Shown here one piece after another: positions 32,929 to 45,689 of a stretch of DNA of 64,000 nt. The notes beneath the pieces are model-generated. The model was not told the origin of the DNA. It worked only from the letters and a program-made list of their open reading frames with translations, and did no database searches. The stretch covers positions 53,413,501 to 53,477,500 of the forward strand of contig CM074862.1 of NCBI GenBank assembly GCA_037501455.1, given 5' to 3'. Every line of letters starts with the position of its first letter. Position 1 is the first letter of the stretch. The DNA comes from Lantana camara. Its lineage: Eukaryota; Streptophyta; Magnoliopsida; Lamiales; Verbenaceae. Made by a program: the position numbers and the translations under genes.

Positions 32929-33773
32929 AGTCGCATGCGGGCTTGAAATCACATGTAGGGTTGTAGGTCATATACCTAAAAAGGAATAAAACCTCACCTT
33001 GTCGACCAAATCGAACGCGACGAACCAAAACACTTCTAAAATATCTCCTCGTCACCTACGGAATGAACCTAAGGGCAAAACAAAGTACAAACGACGAACT
33101 TAGACTCAATATGGACCAATTTGATGCTCGGCAAATGCATATGGATGCGAATGATGCGTAGAGAATGCAATGAGATTTCATTTAGGTCATATGAAGCCCT
33201 ATCGAGTCATCTTAAATCATAATGCATATATTCCAAGTTAAACGAATCCCTAAAATTCATAAAACGGACATAAAACATCGTTTAAACAAAGCATTCTTAG
33301 ATATCATACATATCATAAAAGGAGAAATTAGATATCACACGAATCAAATAAACAAAGCATTCTTCCATGCATGCACGTACGAAAACATATAGAGCACGCT
33401 AGGTCATATATAGCACATAAGAGCATCGAATTCTTATCAAATAAATCCATAACGTGAGCATAATGATCATAATATAGCATATTATAAGCACTCGTGAATC
33501 TACATTTTGTAAAGGAGGCAAAAGAATGCAAGAAAGCATCATACGTTACATTTAAACATTCATGCAAATATGTCACGTTTTCACTTATTAAACAAAGCAA
33601 TAAAATCAAACAATTAACGAAACATATTATATACTAACATATCAACAGATTGGGATCATAATTTGGGTGGGAGAAAACCATTAAAATCATAAATGAAGCA
33701 AGCAACGAATGACAAAATGAAACCGGACAACACACAAAGTATACTACACGTACACAACAAAAAGGGAGGGGGG

Positions 33774-33829
33774 TAATGGGGGTTACCAATCCTTAGTTCA
33801 AAAGGGGTAACCCCCATTAATGGAGGTAG
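33774..33829 (-). repeat. long perfect hairpin in F
   Basis: TAATGGGGGTTACC (33774-33787) and its exact complement GGTAACCCCCATTA (33816-33829), loop 28 nt. Further GGTAAC/GTTACC words follow to about 33915. It lies in the slot where the other LTR families carry other palindromes. Confidence 0.8.
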
Positions 33830-35147
33830 TAGCTAAAATCTTTATGCAGCCATGGAGGTAACTGGGATTACCTCCCCAAGGCCTCCACGAGGTAACACCC
33901 GTTAACGGGCGCAGGAGCTTCATCTCCTTCAAGCTTCCAGCTCTGTTTTCCTTCGGTTCCATGGCAGCAGCAGCAGGGCAACGTACATCAGCAAGAGCAG
34001 CAGTAAAAGGGTAGTAAAACAACAACATAACTCAACAAGAACACCCCACAATCATCATACAAACACACGGCAAGAAGAAAGGAGCAAATTTCAGTTATAA
34101 AGCTTCAAGAAACTTTAAGTTCTTCAATGGTGGATCCAAAAACTCAACATGTAATTCAAATTCAAGTTAATGAATGCATAAAGGAAGTTAGAGTGGTCAT
34201 ATTTCATGCATCAATCTTCAAGAAATATGAAATTATAGCTATGAATTCAAGAGATGGAATCAAGACCTAACTATTCATGTTCATAAACAAATCATGCTCA
34301 AGAATGGATGAAATCTTTCAAATTTATAGATAAAATGATCAAAAAGAGATGGAGATAACAAATATTAACTTAACTTTTGAGTTGCGCGAGATTTGATCAA
34401 GGTTTGAGCTCAAATCTTGGGGAGATAAATAGTGACTGCTCTTCCTTCTCTTCCCCTTTTCTGTTGCTACGTTTTTTGCTTCTTTTCTTCTTTTCATGGG
34501 GCTGAACCGAAATGAGGGAGAGAGAGTGTGATAAAGGGTTAAAAGAGGGTCTCATGGGTTCAACTACGGGTCGATTCGGATTGGAAACAGGTCGGATATA
34601 AGTAAAACTAGCGAGGGTCACAAATCTGTCACACGGGTCATGTTTCGGGCAAAATTTGGAGGACCAAACGGGCTTAGAAAAATGTGAGGCCAAGTTCTCT
34701 AGCTTCCATTTTTCGTTATGAGTCCAGCCCAACTTCCAGAATTTGAATTCGAATTCCCGACCTCGAGATATAAATTCCGGAACAGAAGACGCGCTCAAAC
34801 GAGTTAGGCCCTCAAGTCCTTAACAAATAAAACGGTTCGAAAACCGTATCAAACGAACTTAAAAACACAAAACGATCACGTAGACAAGTTCATAACATAT
34901 ATAAATCATGCATATCATGTAGTAACAAAAATTAGAAATGAAAACGGGCTCATACGGAATAAAAACGGGGCAAATAGAGCAAATACGTTCAAATATTCTA
35001 ATATGTACGTAACAATTAATTCAAATAAATTCAAGAATAACATTTAAACATTAAAATAACATGTAATCTCATAAATAAATAATTTAAATACACACATATC
35101 ACTCTCGAAACGACGTACCTGTACGGCCGAAAATTCAAGATGTTACA

Positions 35148-35170
35148 ATGCATGCATGCCTAACATGTTG
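35148..35170 (+). repeat. gypsy-type LTR H, piece 2
   Basis: 23 bp of H between insertions F and J; the last five bases TGTTG are the left target duplication of J. Confidence 0.6.
35166..35170. repeat. target site duplication of J, left copy (TGTTG)
   Basis: TGTTG precedes the TGTGATACCCCG start of J and recurs at 50823-50827 after its GCTACA end. Confidence 0.9.
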
Positions 35171-36398
35171 TGTGATACCCCGTTTCTTCAGCAAGCCAGG
35201 TATGACGTCACTTGAGGGTTTTCGGACGTTTTCTTTTCGATTTAATTTATATGTTGATTGAATTGATTAAGTGATTTATAGGCCTTAAATGTTTAAGTTT
35301 TATGTTGTAACTCTAGTATTTAATTTCTTTTACGCGATTCTAATTCCTGAATTTCATGAATGTGATATACTTAAATTATTTGATTTATGAACTCATTTAC
35401 ATGTTTATTTTGTTCGTTTTTATTTGTTTGAATTGGTCGGAGACCATTTCTATTACTTTGGGATTCGAGGGCCTAACAAGCTTTAACGCGCCTTGGATTC
35501 CAGACGGCATATCTGGAGCACGGGAATTCGGATTTAAATTCTGGAAGTGGCGCCGGACTCGTAACGAGATTTTCAAGCTAAGGAACTTTTCTTTATATTT
35601 TTCTAAGCCCATTCGTACCCCCGTATTTTGCCCGAAACGTGAGCCTTTCGTAGCTTTGCCACCCTTTATGGTTTTGGCAATAATTAATTCATTCCTTAAC
35701 CAAATTCACTCATTCTTGAGCCTATGTAATCCTAACACAACCATCTTTAATCCTACCAAACCTTTTATTTTTATAAGTTCATTTAGAGCTTCGGAATTTA
35801 ACCGAAACAAGTTGTTAGTGCCTGAATGACCATCTTTCACTAAATTACACATTACTCCCTCATCTTTTAACCTTTTTGAGTGAAACTTGGTCCCACACAA
35901 CCCAAACATAACCCACTTGCTCCCCCTACTCCCTCATTTTCGGTTTCCACAAGAGAAAGAGGAAAAGTTACAACTCTTTGGAGAAACAAGACTTCATTCC
36001 GTCACTATTCACTAAGGAAGAGTTTGGAGCTCAAGTCTTCATCAAACTCAACCAAATTCAAGGGGTAAGTGTATGATTGTTATGTACATCCTTATGTGGT
36101 CTTTTTCATCTATAAATTTTAGATTTTAGCCAAGGTTTGATATGGTTTTGAAGCTTGAGAATGAATAGTTAGGGCATATGCATATTTTGAGATTTCATGA
36201 CTTTCTTTGGATGATTCCTTGGTTTGAGACTATCTTTGTGATCACATGCGCTTCATTATTGGTCATATGAACTGAAATTAGTTGGTGATTGCATGGTTGA
36301 TGAGTTTTCATGGATGAACCTTACATTCCTTGAAGTTTAAGATGCATATATGTTGATCCTTTTCATCTCATGTCTTAGCCAGTTGTTGTGTGCTTTTG
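35171..36398 (+). repeat. solo gypsy-type LTR J, piece 1
   Basis: Starts TGTGATACCCCG. Contains the GAATTCGGATTTAAATTC segment (about 35523), the CACTATTCACT segment (about 36003) and a strong donor-like GGG|GTAAGT (GT at 36065). Interrupted by copia K at 36399, then resumes at 48239. Total about 3.8 kb. Flanked by TGTTG on both outer sides with no internal domain, so it is a solo LTR. Confidence 0.88.
36394..36398. repeat. target site duplication of K, left copy (TTTTG)
   Basis: TTTTG here and at 48234-48238 flank the copia element K. Confidence 0.93.
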
Positions 36399-38352
36399 TG
36401 TTAGGAATAGTGCCCTGGAAAGCCGATTGTATATCCGCTTTGTGCTTTTCCTTATTGTAATCACAAACAATCTTTGAATGAAATAACGAATTGAGGCAAC
36501 ACTTCTTTATATGCTCTTGTTTGGTATGCGTTTACTTTAGCTGTGCATGTATGAGAACTCCCCTAATCCTGATGACTTTAGGACTCTACCATTTAGGTGA
36601 AATGGTTCATGAAACGAGCCCTATATCACATAAGTCATGATTAGTAAAATACCCCAAGCCGATGAGTCCTACAGACAGTGGGAGTGTGAACCTGACTCCT
36701 CTAAGGCTTGCTTGTGGGATCACGCCCCTAAGAAGGACCACCTTGCTTCATGGAGGTGCAAAGTGTATAGTTGATACGTGCATGATACATGAGGGTGCTT
36801 ACTTTAATAAGTAAGTTCACTGAGGTGCCCCGTGTGAGAACATTCCTAAATGGGAAAGGAAGTTTCTATTTCAGGAAATGGAAACTTCCAGATTAGGAAA
36901 TATCTCACGAGTCATTGATGTGATTAATTGATCCTTAGACTTGAGGTTCCTTGTCAATTTATGAGTTAACTCTGTAGTCTTAGGTATAAGCTTTAAAGGG
37001 TGTCGCCTTAGACAACTGATTCAAGGCTTATGCTGGGGCTGCACCAGTGATTCATGAAAGTGAATGAGAATCAAGAAAGGACCTACACTTGCATTTGCAA
37101 GGTGATCTCTTATTGTGTAAGTCATTCATATGCCATATGGAGTCCTTGGCCAAGGCAGTAGATCAAGAAATCAAGAATAGGGTTTCTCGGATTGAGATCA
37201 AATGGATATGAAATGCACTTAGCTTTAAGATCGGATTATTAGGGTTCTGATTATTCCCTTGCCCTAGATCTTGGTTGAGAGATAGTAAGTAGGAGGATTG
37301 TATCTCACATGAATCAATGACTTAAAGGTTCTGTCGAATCCGAACATTTCAATTCAGCTAGGGGTTAAACACCTGTTGCTAGACTATGGTCGTTTAATCT
37401 GTGGACTGATTAATTAATTAGTCAATTAATTAATTAGGGTCACTGCTAATTGAATTGAGAACCTAGAGGGTCACACACAACAACTTGGTTGCATGAGTTG
37501 AGGCTTGAAAATGATTAAACGAGTTAATCGGACCTACAGGGTTCCACACGTGTGAAATCACACGTGTGGGTCACGTGAGGAGCACGTGTCCTTGGGACAC
37601 GTGCCTCACACGTGTATATGTATATATATGATATATATATACATTAAATAATTAAATGTGTTAATTATTTAATAGACTTTGGTTTAATTTTTGAATTAAA
37701 AAGAAAGTCTTATTTTGGAGAAAAATAATCTACTTAATTAATTATGAATTAATTAATTAGATAAAATAAGTTATTTATTTTAAATAAATAAAGTATAAAA
37801 TTATATAAAAATAGTTTGGATATTTTTAGCTCTCTTGAAAGTTGATTTGAATTAGAATTCAAAGTCAAAGTCAAAATTACTTGCTGATCAAGTAATAGGA
37901 GAGAGAGAGACCAAAATCCTAGCCCATTAAGGACTAGGAATTTCGGCACCCTCTCTCTATAAATAGGAGAGCTCGAGCTCCTCTAGGAGCTAATTGGCAA
38001 TTGTTTTGGTTCATGTGTTGAACACCTTCCTTTCTCCAAGATAAAATAAACCCTAGGTTGAGCCTAAATACTAACTAGAGAACTAGCATCCTTACTAGTT
38101 AGATTGTGATCAAGTTGGTGGACTATCTCTAGAGAGCTTCAAGTTAGAAGTTTGAAGATTCGAGCTTTACCAAGGAGAGGGGATCAAGCCGCGAGAAGAG
38201 CGTTCTTGGGTGGCTTGAAAAGCTTCAAGAAAGAATAAAAGAAAAGTAAGTTTTCTGTCTCTACGAATTTGGTTAAACGATTGCGAGTCCAAGGTCCTTT
38301 TGTTGGGAAAATTTTTTAAATTCCGCTGCTTTCTGATTCGTATTTTCCAACT
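36399..38352 (+). repeat. 5' LTR of copia K
   Basis: 1954 bp. It begins TGTTAGG; the end is CCAACT instead of CCAACA. The G-box part has the variant GTCACGTGAGGAGCACGTGTCC (two CACGTG) shared with the 3' LTR, which confirms that the two LTRs form a pair. Confidence 0.94.
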
Positions 38353-38354
38353 AG

Positions 38355-38367
38355 TTGTATCAGAGCC
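38355..38367 (+). other. mutated primer binding site of K
   Basis: TTGTATCAGAGCC: one base differs from TGGTATCAGAGCC within the tRNA complement, at the second base. Confidence 0.85.
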
Positions 38368-38602
38368 ACCTCGTTAATCGTGTTTCTGATTCGTCTCAAA
38401 TATATTGAATTTGGTAGAAATTCTTAGGCTTGATGCGATTGAGTATTTGTAATTGTTTTAGAAAGCCTGAATTACGAAACTGTATTTTTTCCTGAAAGTT
38501 TCTGAAAATTGGTTTTTACAAAATTTAATTTTGAAAACAATTTTAAATTTGAAACAGTATAAACTATTTTTGGATTTCTTGGATTGGTTTTTTGCTTTTG
38601 AA

Positions 38603-38981
38603 CGAAAACACGAAACGGAAAGCCTGGATTACGAACAAGCGAAACCCCGCGCGCGCGCGGGCTTCGCTCGCCGCCGCCCGCCTGTCCTAGGTGTGCGCAG
38701 GCCGTGCGCCTACTCCCTCCCGCAACCGTGCGGGAGGTGTTCCGGCGCGTCCGCCCAGGCTGGGCGAGAATCCCGCAAGGCGTGCGGGATAGCTCGCCCA
38801 GGCCACCCGCTACCGCCCGCCATCCTTGCCAAGAGGGCCGCACGCAAGAGCGCGCGGTGTGCACGCCCAGCGGGTGCTCTGTGCGCGCTTGTCGGGTGCG
38901 CGCGCGCGCACGCCTGCGACGAGCGGCCCTTCTCGTGCAAGGGCCCCGGTTTTCCTTCGTAATCCGTTTTCGTGTTTCGTG
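38603..38981 (+). other. GC-rich hypervariable cassette in the leader of K
   Basis: Bounded by CGAAAACACGAAAC and TTTTCGTGTTTCGTG. The interior differs from A although the flanks are nearly identical. It contains CCTCCCGCA (38716-38724) / TGCGGGAGG (38729-38737) and a second nested hairpin, CTGGGCGAG / CTCGCCCAG, around ATCCCGCA / TGCGGGAT (about 38760-38799). The ORFs on both strands here are composition artefacts. Confidence 0.75.
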
Positions 38982-40621
38982 CAATCCAGTCCCAATTTTT
39001 TATTTTAATTTTAAAATTTTATTTTTGAATATTTATTTTTAATTTTTGAATATAACTTAAAATTGGGATTTTTGAGAAATAGAAACGGTTTATATTTTGG
39101 GAAATTGCATTCTTGATAAAATTATTAATTTTTAAAAATTAATTGGAATTTTAGTTGTTTTTGTTAATTTGGGATTTATTGAAAACTTTTATGAACAAGA
39201 CTCGCATCAAGTCGTGTTATAAGTCATTAGGACTTGAAACGAGAATTTTTATTTATTGGCTAAATTTAAATTCTCGCAAAAGCATGTTAGGTGATCATGG
39301 GTTTAGACTTATGTATGGTTTTAATTTATGCACATGGATGGTTTAAATAGGGGTTGGAGCCCTATAGTTGTGTCTTTCAATTGAGGTTGGAGCCTCACTT
39401 ATGTGCGTACTGTCATGTGATTTATTATGTGGCTTTCCATATTACTGTTTTTGAGGCCGGGGTATGCCCCGTGTAATTGTCTAAGGCCAATATGAAGATT
39501 GAGCCTTATTACTTTATGTCTTTTTCTTTTTATTGTAATTTGAGAGTAGAGATAGGTGGTGAGGTTTTATTTTCATTTTGAAGACAATGCACCCATGGAG
39601 TAGGATGGACCACATTCTAGTAACAAGGAGGCCATAAGTGAAGACCCCTCAAAATGTTAGGGAGGGGAATCTCAATTGTAAAAATGTAATAGAGATAGGG
39701 CTCGTATTTTGTTACCGCTTTCCCTTATGTGATTTAAACTGTTTATGTGGCATGTATGTTAGAACTTGTGATTGTGGAGTGGCTCCCACATATCCCGCAT
39801 AAGATAGGTAGAACCCATGATCATTACATGTTAGTATCATGCTAGGACATGTTATCTGTTTATGTGCTTGTTTGAAATGCATTTAAGTGTACTTGCATTA
39901 ATGAAGACTAATAAAATTGGATAACATATATGTTGGTGAGGTCGAACCGGACAACTCTCCGGTTGATTCGAAAATTCCCATTAAATATTAAGCTAATTTC
40001 GAACAAATAGGTATTTAATTCGAGATGCAAATTTTGAATTAAATTCCTCATATTCCATCAATAGGTTTTAAGTTTAGTAAATGAAACTAGTTATGGTCCG
40101 CGAGTCGTGGGATAACTAGTGGAGCTTATTAGTTCTTAGTTACCTAATTGATCATTTTAAATGATCAATATTTCATGGTCAATTTTAGCAAGGGCGATGT
40201 CCGCGAGTCGTGGGTCGTTCGAACTAAGTTTTGATCATGATCTTATGATTGATGGGTCTAGCTTAACGCCTAAGTAAATATGGATGTCGCACGAGTCGTG
40301 GGTCCATATTGAAAGATAGGTGATGCAAAAATAATTACTAAGAGTTCTAAAGGTGTTAGAATTGGTAAGTTGTACCTACCTAGGGTTCTTACTTAGAATG
40401 TCCGCGAGTCGTGGGTTCGAGGTAAAATGCCAAGGATCTTAGTACCCATTGGGAAACGTGTTCCTCTTAGATCTTTGGGAATTCTAGATCTTTGAAAAAC
40501 AGTGGGAGCTACATTAGATTAAAGACCTTATCTTTTGTATATCATTATAATTCAGCATGCTCACTAGTTCTCTGTTTTACCATTTAGGTCGTAGATTCTG
40601 TGATTCTCTACGTGTTTTGAA
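38982..40621 (+). other. rest of the leader of K
   Basis: Collinear with A 2773-4407. No conserved coding frame; holds the stem-loop array listed separately. Confidence 0.8.
40086..40425 (+). ncRNA. four-copy stem-loop array in the leader of K
   Basis: Apex at 40096-40111, 40199-40214, 40286-40302 (variant) and 40400-40415. Copy 1 has a perfect 9-bp outer stem, ACTAGTTAT (40086-40094) / ATAACTAGT (40112-40120). Copy 3 has the perfect 8-bp stem AATATGGA (40277-40284) / TCCATATT (40303-40310). Between copies 1 and 2 lies a perfect TTGATCATTT/AAATGATCAA palindrome (40149-40169). Confidence 0.6.
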
Positions 40622-41160
40622 ATGGCAACCAAAAACCCTCTTGTATCGATCCTCGAGTCAAACAAGTTGACTGGTCCCAACTATTCTGATTGGCTGAGGA
40701 ATCTAAAAATCATTTTAGATTCTGAGAAGAGAACTTATGTTCTCTTCGAAGGGGAGCCCAGTCCCGGAGGGGAGGCTCCCACTCGGGCCGAGCGGGATGC
40801 GATTCAGAAGTGGAAGGATGATAATCTCCAAGCCCGTTGCCTTATGTTGGCTAACATGTCTCCGGACTTGCAAAGGCAACATGAGGCCATGGAATTCGCT
40901 TGGGAGATTTACGACCACTTATAGCAACTTTACCGCCCTCATGAACGTGTTACAAGGTATAACACTTCAAAGGAATTGTTCCACTTGAGAATGAGGGAAG
41001 GTTCAAGTGTCCATGAATATGGACTAAAGTTTCTCGCCCTTACAGAGAAACTTGCTTCCATGGACATGCCACTGAAAGATGAGCTTTCAGTGGATTTGTT
41101 GCTAGCTTCGCTCCCACCATCATTCAACCCATTTGTCCTTAACTTCAATATGAATCATGC
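40622..41160 (+). pseudogene. gag of K, N-terminal part
   Basis: Same start as A. The frame meets TAG at codon 101 (40922-40924), where A has a Glu codon, then continues open. About 32 bp present in A (near 4946-4978) are missing at about 41160, which shifts the frame before the zinc-knuckle part. Confidence 0.92.
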
Positions 41161-43018
41161 TTGTGACTGCTGAAAGTACGATCAAGAAGGACAATAAGGT
41201 TTTCATGGTGAATGCTCCATCTTCCTCTTCTGGGCCTTCTAAAGGTAAGGGCAAGAAAGCCCAAAAGAAGAAAAAGAAACCCCTTAGGCCCACTGGTGGC
41301 ATTTCGAAGGGGAAGGCCCAAAAGAAGAAGCGTGATCAGAAAGAGGATGTTTGCTTTCATTGTGGCAAAGCGGGACATTGGAGGAGAAACTGCCCAGAGT
41401 ACAAGGCTACTCTAAAGAAAGGTGTCTTTCTCGTTGAAATAAATCTTTCTATTAATTCTAGTTCTTGGGTACTTGATACCGGTTATGGAACTCATATCTG
41501 TAATGATGTACAGATGCTAAGTGAAGTCCAACAACTCAAAGAAGGAGAATGTGTCTTGAAGATCGGCGATGGCTCAAACGTTGAAGCTCGAGCTTTAGGC
41601 ACATTTAGATTAGATTTAGGTAGTTTTGAGTTAGTCTTAAATAAAGTCCTTTACGTACCGAGCATTATTCGTAATATAATTTCAGTTCCAATATTAGATT
41701 GTGAAGGTTATGAAACTTATATTAAGAATGGTAAATACTTTATCAAACGGAACAACTCTTCCGTTCACATCGGTACTCTAAGTAATGGACTTTATCTAAC
41801 TCAGAATATCAATATTATGAATATACAACGAGAAACGAAGCGTAAGAGAGATGACAAAGTTTCAGCTCCCTTATGGCACGCTAGATTAGGACACATTTCC
41901 AAGAACAGAATTAGCAAGATAAACACTTTGGGATCATTCTATGAAAATGATCTTAAGGAGTTAACTTCTTGCGAATCTTGTCTCAAAGGAAAAATGTCCA
42001 AAGTTCCTTTTAAAGGAACTATGGAACGTGCCACTAAGGTTTTGGATTTGATCCATACTGATGTTTGTGGACCGATTAGTGTAAGCACTAGAAGCAATCA
42101 TCAGTATTTCATAAACTTTACCGATGACTTTAGTCGATATGGTTATGTATACTTAATGAAGTATAAATCTGAAGCTTTTGAGAAATTCTTAGAATTTCAA
42201 AAGGAGGTTGAGAACCAAACTGGTCACAAGATCAAAGCACTTCGATATGATCGAGGAGGCGAGTATCTTAGTGAAGAATTCCTTAATCATCTCAAAGATA
42301 ATAGGATTATCTCTCAGTGGACTCCTCCGGGAACTCCTCAGCTTAATGGAGTTTCTGAGAGAAGGAATCGAACCTTACTTGATATGGTTCGTTCCATGAT
42401 GAGTTTCACTGACTTACCACTTTCTTTCTGGGGTTATGCCCTAGAAAGTGCAGCAAAGATTTTGAATCTAGTTCCCTCTAAGTCAGTCCCTACAACGCCC
42501 TATGAAATGTGGCACGGTAAAATCCCTAGTTATTCTTACTTAGGAATTTGGGGTTGTCCTGCTTATGTGAAGAGGATAGTGGGAGATAAGTTAGAATCTC
42601 GTTCTAACTTATGCTACTTTGTAGGTTACCCTAAGGAATCGATAGGATACTACTTCTATGATCAATCTGAGCAAAAGGTGTTTGTTTCCAGAAATGCCAC
42701 TTTTCTTGAGGAACCGTTCCTTAAAGAAAAGAAAGGCAAGATCATAGAATTGGAAGAAGTACAAAGTGATCCCACACCACCCACTGAAGAAACGTCTCCT
42801 CCTGATCAACCACAACCAATCACGAATTTCGATACACACGAAAATCCTCCTCTGAGGCGTTCTGAACGCACTCCTAGACAGCCGGAGAGATGGTATGGAT
42901 TCTTCCATGAAATCTCTCAAAAGGATAATGATCCTTTAACATATGAGGAGGCACTTTCAGATTCTGACTCTGAACAGTGGATAGAAGCCATGAAATTCGA
43001 AATGGACTCCATGAACTC
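41161..43018 (+). pseudogene. nucleocapsid-protease-integrase part of K
   Basis: One long open stretch homologous to A residues about 190-810. Visible are the zinc knuckle CFHCGKAGHWRRNC, the protease motif LDTGYGTH, the integrase HARLGH..CESC finger and the catalytic core including DRGGEY and SERRNR. The serine before the second catalytic Asp is Tyr here. The ATG at 41157 is only the first Met in the shifted frame. It ends at a deletion of about 184 bp that removes the first part of RT. Confidence 0.92.
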
Positions 43019-43771
43019 CAAAAGTCTATTCGGATCATGCTTGCCATTGCTGCATATTATGACTATGAGATATGGCAAATGGATGTGAAAACTGCCTTTC
43101 TCAATGGTGACATTGACAAAGACATTTATATGGAGCAACCCATAGGTTTCACATTCAGTGGGAGTGAACAAAAGGTTTGCTAACTCCAAAGATCAATCTA
43201 TGGATTGAAACAGGCTTCTAGGAATTGGAACATTCGATTTGATGAATCAGTCAAAGCGTTTGGCTTCATTCAAATTTTGAATGAGTCTTGTGTGTATAGA
43301 AAGGAATTGGAGACCTCAGTGCAATTCTTAGTACTTTATGTTGATGACATCCTTCTTATTGGGAATTCGAAGGATGACATGAAAGTGACTAAGTTACGGT
43401 TATCGAACCAATTCGAGACGAAAGATCTTGGTGATGCGTCCTATATCCTTGGAATTAAAATCTATAGAGATAGGTCTAGAAGGTTAATAGGACTATCACA
43501 GTCGATGTACATTGACAAAGTATTTAAGAGATTCAATATGGAGTCTGCAAAGGTTAAGAACCTTCCTATGAGTGTAGGAACATGTCTTTCAAAGAAGATG
43601 TGTCCTAAGACTAACCTTGAGAAGGAAAGAATGACTCATACACCTTATGCATCAGCAATAGGTAGCATAATGTATGCAATGTTATGTACTCGACCGGATG
43701 TGGCTTAAGCACTTAGTGTGACTAGTCATTTCCAATCTGACCCTGGAGATGGTCACTGGGCTGCAGTGAAG
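43019..43771 (+). pseudogene. reverse transcriptase relic of K
   Basis: Begins after the 184-bp deletion, keeps QMDVKTAFLNGD, then a TAA at about 43182-43184 (Lys codon in A), the YVDD motif, and a further TAA at 43706-43708 (Tyr codon in A). It is cut at 43771 by solo LTR L. Several independent breaks mean no function. Confidence 0.92.
43767..43771. repeat. target site duplication of L, left copy (TGAAG)
   Basis: TGAAG here and at 45690-45694 flank solo LTR L within the K pol sequence. Confidence 0.95.
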
Positions 43772-45689
43772 TGTTAGGAATAGTGCCCTAAAAGCCTATT
43801 GTATATCCGCTTTGTGCTTTTCCTTATTGTAATCATAGACAATCTTTGAATGAAATAACGAATTGAGGCAACACTTCTTTATATGCTCTTGTTTGGTATG
43901 CGTTTACTTTAGTTGTGCATGTATGAGAACTCCCCTAATCCTGATGACTTTAGGACTCTACCATTTAGGTGAAATGGTTCATGAAACGAGCCCTATATCA
44001 CATAAGTGATGATTAGTAAAATACTCCAAGCCGATAAGTCCTACAGACAGTGGGAGTGTCAACCTGACTCCTCTAAGGCTTGCTTGTGGGATCACGCCCT
44101 TAAGAAGGACCACCTTGTTTCATGGAGGTGGAAAGTGTATAGTTGATACGTGCGTGATACATGAGGGTGCTTGCTTTAATAAGTAAGTTCACTGAGGTAC
44201 CCCGTGTGAGAACATTCCTAAATGGGAAAGGAAGTTTCTATTTCAGGAAATGGAAACTTCCAGATTAGGAAATATCTCACGAGTCATTGATGTGATTAAT
44301 TGATCCTTAGACTTGAGGTTCCATGTTACTTTATGAGTGAACTCTGTAGACTTTGGTATAAGCTTTAAAGGGTGTCGCCTTAGACAACTGATTCAAGGCT
44401 TATGCTGGGGCTGCACAAGTGATTCATGAAAGTGAATGAGAATCAAGAAAGGACCTGCACTTGCATATGCAAGGTGATCTCTTATTGTGTAAGTCATTCA
44501 TATGCCATATGGAGTCCTTGGCCAAGGCAGTAGATCAAGACATCAAGAAAAGGGTTTCTTGGATTGAGATCAAATGGATATGAAATGCACTTAGCTTTAA
44601 GACCGGATTATTAGGGTTCTGATTATTCCCTTGCCCTAGATCTTGGTTGAGAGATAGTAAGTAGGAGGATTGTATCTCACATGAATCAATGACTTAAAGA
44701 TTCTGTCGAATCCGAACATTCCAATTCAGCTAGGGGTTAAACACCTGTTGCTAGACTATGGTCGTTTAATCTGTGGACTGATTAATTAATTAGTGAATTA
44801 ATTAATTAGGGTCACTGCTAATTGAATTGAGAACCTAGAGGGTCACACACAACAACTTGGTTACATGAGTTGAGGCTTTAAAATGATTAAACGAGTTAAT
44901 CGGGCCAAGAGGGTTCCACACGTGTGGCTCACGTGAGTGACACGTGTCACACACGTGTGTATATATATATTATATATATATTATATAATTAATTAGTTAA
45001 TTATTTAATAGACTTTGGTTTAATTTTGAATTAAAAAGAAAGTCTAATTTTGGAGAAAATAATCTAGTTAATTAATTACGAATTAATTAATTAGATAAAA
45101 ATAAGTTATTTATTTTATAATAAATAAAGTATAAAATTATCCAAAAAAATAGTTTGGATATTTTTAGCGCTCTTAGAAGTTGACTTGAATTAGAATTCAA
45201 AGTCAAAGTTGGAAAATACTTGATGATCAAGTAATAGGAGAGAAGGGACCAAAATCCTAGCCCATAAAGGACTAGGAATTTCGGCACCCCCTCCCTATAA
45301 ATAGGGGAGCTCGAGCTCCTTATGGAGCTAATTGACAATTCTTGGTTCATGTGTTGAACACCTTCCTTTCTCCAAGATTAAATTAAACCCTAGGTTAAGC
45401 CTAAACACTAACTAGAGAACTAGCATCCTTACTAGTTAGATTGTGATCAAGTTGGTGGACTTTCTCTAGAGACTTCAAGTTAGAAGTTTGAAGATTCGAG
45501 CTTTACCAAAGGAGAGGGGATCAAGCCGCGAGAAGAGCGTTCTTGGGTGGCTTGAAACGCTTCAAGAAAGAACAAAAGAAAAGTAAGTTTTCTATCTTTA
45601 CGAATTTGGTTACACGATTGCGAGTTCAAGGTCCTTTTGTTGGGAAAATTTTTTAAATTCCGCTGCTTTCTGATTCGTGTTTTCCAACA
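43772..45689 (+). repeat. solo copia LTR L inside K
   Basis: 1918 bp, TGTTAGG..CCAACA, with a 5-bp duplication and no interior: the product of recombination between the LTRs of an element that had inserted in K. The G-box cluster is reduced (CACACGTGTGGCTCACGTG then GACACGTGTCACACACGTGT). It belongs to the same family as A, B, C and K. Confidence 0.95.

Larger units (their letters stand above)
32044..35147 (-). repeat. gypsy-type LTR F, piece 2
   Basis: Continuation of 20424-20849 after D; the whole LTR is about 3.5 kb. On the minus strand it starts TGTAACATC at 35147. The segment around 32990-33170 aligns with H at 50950-53400, so F and H are one family in opposite orientation. It contains CAGTC (32111-32115) / GACTG (32121-32125), a long AT run (32884-32924) and a 14-bp hairpin (33774-33829). 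A transcript-end or intron role is not proven. No gene seen. Confidence 0.82.

Noticed and set aside
35356..35829. A 157-codon ORF in LTR J
   Set aside because: Lies within the U3/leader of an LTR with no domain and no equivalent frame in D, E, F or H.
38472..39042. ORFs up to 170 codons on both strands in the cassette of K
   Set aside because: Same composition effect; the interior differs from A so no protein is conserved.
41150..41170. K deletion of 32 bp falls at nearly the same gag site where A inserted in B
   Set aside because: No TSD or insertion footprint in K; short GCT repeats at the edges explain a slippage deletion.
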